DNA of 7,593 nt from Nitrospinaceae bacterium (GTDB lineage: Bacteria; Nitrospinota; Nitrospinia; Nitrospinales; VA-1): contig JAJDBA010000038.1 of NCBI GenBank assembly GCA_029261675.1, positions 1-7,593 on the forward strand, in the 5' to 3' direction. The notes beneath the pieces were generated by a model, which saw nothing but the letters and a program-made list of their open reading frames with translations, was not told where the DNA came from and searched no databases. The position numbers were made by a program, and so were the translations under genes. Positions within the stretch are counted from its first letter, which is position 1. Every line of letters begins with the position of its first letter. Positions 6,722-7,593 of the stretch are shown here, one piece after another.

Positions 6722-7435
6722 ATGGAAACACTTCTCGCTGAACCTGGCTTTTTGGCCCCTTCGGGGACAATAGGTGCCGATGTCAGCTATATTTTGGCTG
6801 TCGTTTTCACGGTCTTATTTCTGATTTCGTGGGGAATGGCCAAAAAAGCTCAGGGTACACGACACCATAAGCTGATATTGGTTTCGATGGTGTCGATGAT
6901 TGTCTATTTCGTGGGGTATTATTACGCCCGCTCTCTGGGTGTTTTATCCTTCGAGGGGAGAGAAGGGTTTGGCGGCCCCGACGATGTCTACGAAAATGTG
7001 TTTATTCCTGTTTTAAGCACTCATCTTGTTCTAGTGGTGCTAGGGCTGATTTTTGCCTTTTATATGCTTTCGCAAGGGTTCAGAGCCAGTAAAAAAGTGG
7101 ACGGGGAATACCTTCTTAAAGAAGGGGAACTAAAGATAAGTGCAAGAAAATTTAAAATTGTAATGCTGACGATTTTTGGGTGCTGGGCTGTTGTTCAGGT
7201 TTTGTTATTGGCAACCCGAGAAAACCCTATGGGAGCCAGTATAGCTTATGCCTTGATTTTTGTGACAGTGGCACTGGTGGCCAGTCTGGAAAAGTTGATC
7301 GAAAAGCTATTACCCGATGGGGCTAGGCGGCATAGAGTGCTGGGCCGGGTGACAATGGTCATTTTTGCCTTGATCCTGATAACCAGCACAGCAACTTATA
7401 TTATGCTTTATTTTGTTTATCCCTTGAAATCCTGA
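6722..7435 (+). CDS. DUF420 family multi-helix membrane protein
   Basis: Integral membrane protein of 237 residues with about six helices (22-40, 50-68, 94-117, 145-165, 172-190, 208-232). Family hallmarks are QGTRHHKLILVSM after helix 1 (His48, His49), a periplasmic-type loop FEGREGFGGPDDVYENVF, STHLVLVVLGLIFAFY in helix 3 (His101) and a terminal RRHRVLGRVT (His204) leading into the last helix ending YIMLYFVYP. DUF420 proteins are mostly uncharacterised; the Firmicutes member YozB/CtaM has been linked to aa3-type oxidase function, so a role in terminal oxidase or haem-copper assembly is possible here but not shown. Typical members have about four helices; here residues ~122-200 add two more between helix 3 and the final HR..GR block. 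The ATG has no clear Shine-Dalgarno sequence, and an in-frame stop at 6689-6691 excludes longer versions. The 63-bp gap upstream holds only a TAGAAT (6689-6694) resembling a -10. Confidence 0.85.
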   Translation: METLLAEPGFLAPSGTIGADVSYILAVVFTVLFLISWGMAKKAQGTRHHKLILVSMVSMIVYFVGYYYARSLGVLSFEGREGFGGPDDVYENVFIPVLSTHLVLVVLGLIFAFYMLSQGFRASKKVDGEYLLKEGELKISARKFKIVMLTIFGCWAVVQVLLLATRENPMGASIAYALIFVTVALVASLEKLIEKLLPDGARRHRVLGRVTMVIFALILITSTATYIMLYFVYPLKS

Positions 7436-7497
7436 TTATTGGGCTACCAATACTTTCTGGGTTGGCCTAAAACAGGGCGAAAGGCGGGAAATTCTTT

Positions 7498-7533
7498 AAT
7501 TTAAGGGGTTTTACTCTTGACACCCCTTAAATT
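7498..7533. repeat. Inverted repeat with 11-bp perfect arms
   Basis: The arms AATTTAAGGGG (7498-7508) and CCCCTTAAATT (7523-7533) are exact reverse complements around a 14-base loop, 63 bp after the DUF420 stop. A terminator is possible, but the GC core is only 4 bp and the following bases (TTAAATTTCC) are a poor T-run. The loop ends in TTGACA, the -35 of a likely promoter, so an operator for a dimeric repressor or activator is a good alternative. Confidence 0.65.
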
Positions 7534-7545
7534 TCCTGATAAATT
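7517..7545 (+). promoter_or_regulatory. Candidate sigma-70 promoter for the gene beyond the right edge
   Basis: A perfect TTGACA (7517-7522), a 17-bp spacer and TAAATT (7540-7545, 4 of 6 to TATAAT) would start transcription near 7552, some 40 bases before the window edge. The -35 sits at the end of the loop of the inverted repeat, and the right arm of the repeat fills most of the left half of the spacer, so a protein bound to the repeat would directly affect polymerase binding. Confidence 0.5.
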
Positions 7546-7560
7546 TCGCGGAATTATATG

Positions 7561-7570
7561 ACTTCGAAGT
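7561..7570. repeat. 10-bp perfect palindrome in the presumed leader
   Basis: ACTTCGAAGT is its own reverse complement. It lies between the predicted transcription start and the Shine-Dalgarno sequence. It could be part of an operator; as RNA it is too short and loopless to make a stable hairpin. Confidence 0.4.
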
Positions 7571-7577
7571 ACATAAG

Positions 7578-7585
7578 AAGGAGGT
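7578..7585 (+). promoter_or_regulatory. Perfect Shine-Dalgarno sequence of a gene starting past the edge
   Basis: AAGGAGGT is fully complementary to the 3' end of 16S rRNA. No ATG, GTG or TTG follows before base 7593, so the start codon should lie within the next few bases outside the window. It is the strongest ribosome binding site in the window; most genes here have weak ones or none, which suggests high expression of the next gene. Confidence 0.7.
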
Positions 7586-7593
7586 ATAAGGCG

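Noticed and set aside
7442..7467. GG...CCAA / TTGG...CC hairpin after the DUF420 stop as a terminator
   Set aside because: Only 4+2 pairs with a 3-base bulge and no T-run downstream.

Overview
The window suggests a Gram-negative bacterium with moderate GC, AT-rich intergenic spaces, quinone-linked respiration and an outer membrane. The signs are two lipoproteins with clear lipoboxes, a membrane-bound HdrD/NarI-type iron-sulfur oxidoreductase, a CsgG/LpoB-like envelope protein, a membrane-anchored HmuY-like protein and a DUF420 membrane protein. The mix reminds me of Nitrospinota or neighbouring deep-branching groups. That is an impression from family content, not something I could test.

Left part (1-3959). 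The window opens inside gltX (glutamyl-tRNA synthetase), whose last ~305 codons run rightward to 920. Facing it on the minus strand are three genes, read right to left: a 653-residue fusion of a NarI-like haem b membrane domain with a two-ferredoxin, two-CCG-domain HdrD-like module (FadF/EMO type), then two small paralogous lipoproteins. The lipoproteins are a tandem duplication that includes part of their upstream DNA.

Right part (3960-7593). A divergent intergenic region (3960-4091) leads into rightward genes. First is an exported CsgG/LpoB-like protein followed after 24 bp by an HmuY-like protein held by one N-terminal membrane segment; these probably form one envelope unit. After a 115-bp gap with a plausible promoter come an unrecognised soluble 194-residue protein, a 60-residue two-helix membrane protein and a 237-residue DUF420 protein. 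The last 158 bp hold no gene but are dense in signals: an 11-bp-arm inverted repeat whose loop ends in a perfect TTGACA, a 10-bp palindrome, and a perfect AAGGAGGT Shine-Dalgarno sequence 8 bp from the window edge. A well-translated gene therefore almost certainly begins just outside.

How the genes work together is only partly visible. The HdrD/NarI protein would pass electrons to the quinone pool. DUF420 proteins have been linked to haem-copper oxidase function in Firmicutes. The HmuY-like protein may bind haem or another ligand outside the cytoplasm. A respiratory or haem theme is possible but is inference. No tRNA, rRNA, CRISPR array, transposase or phage gene was seen.
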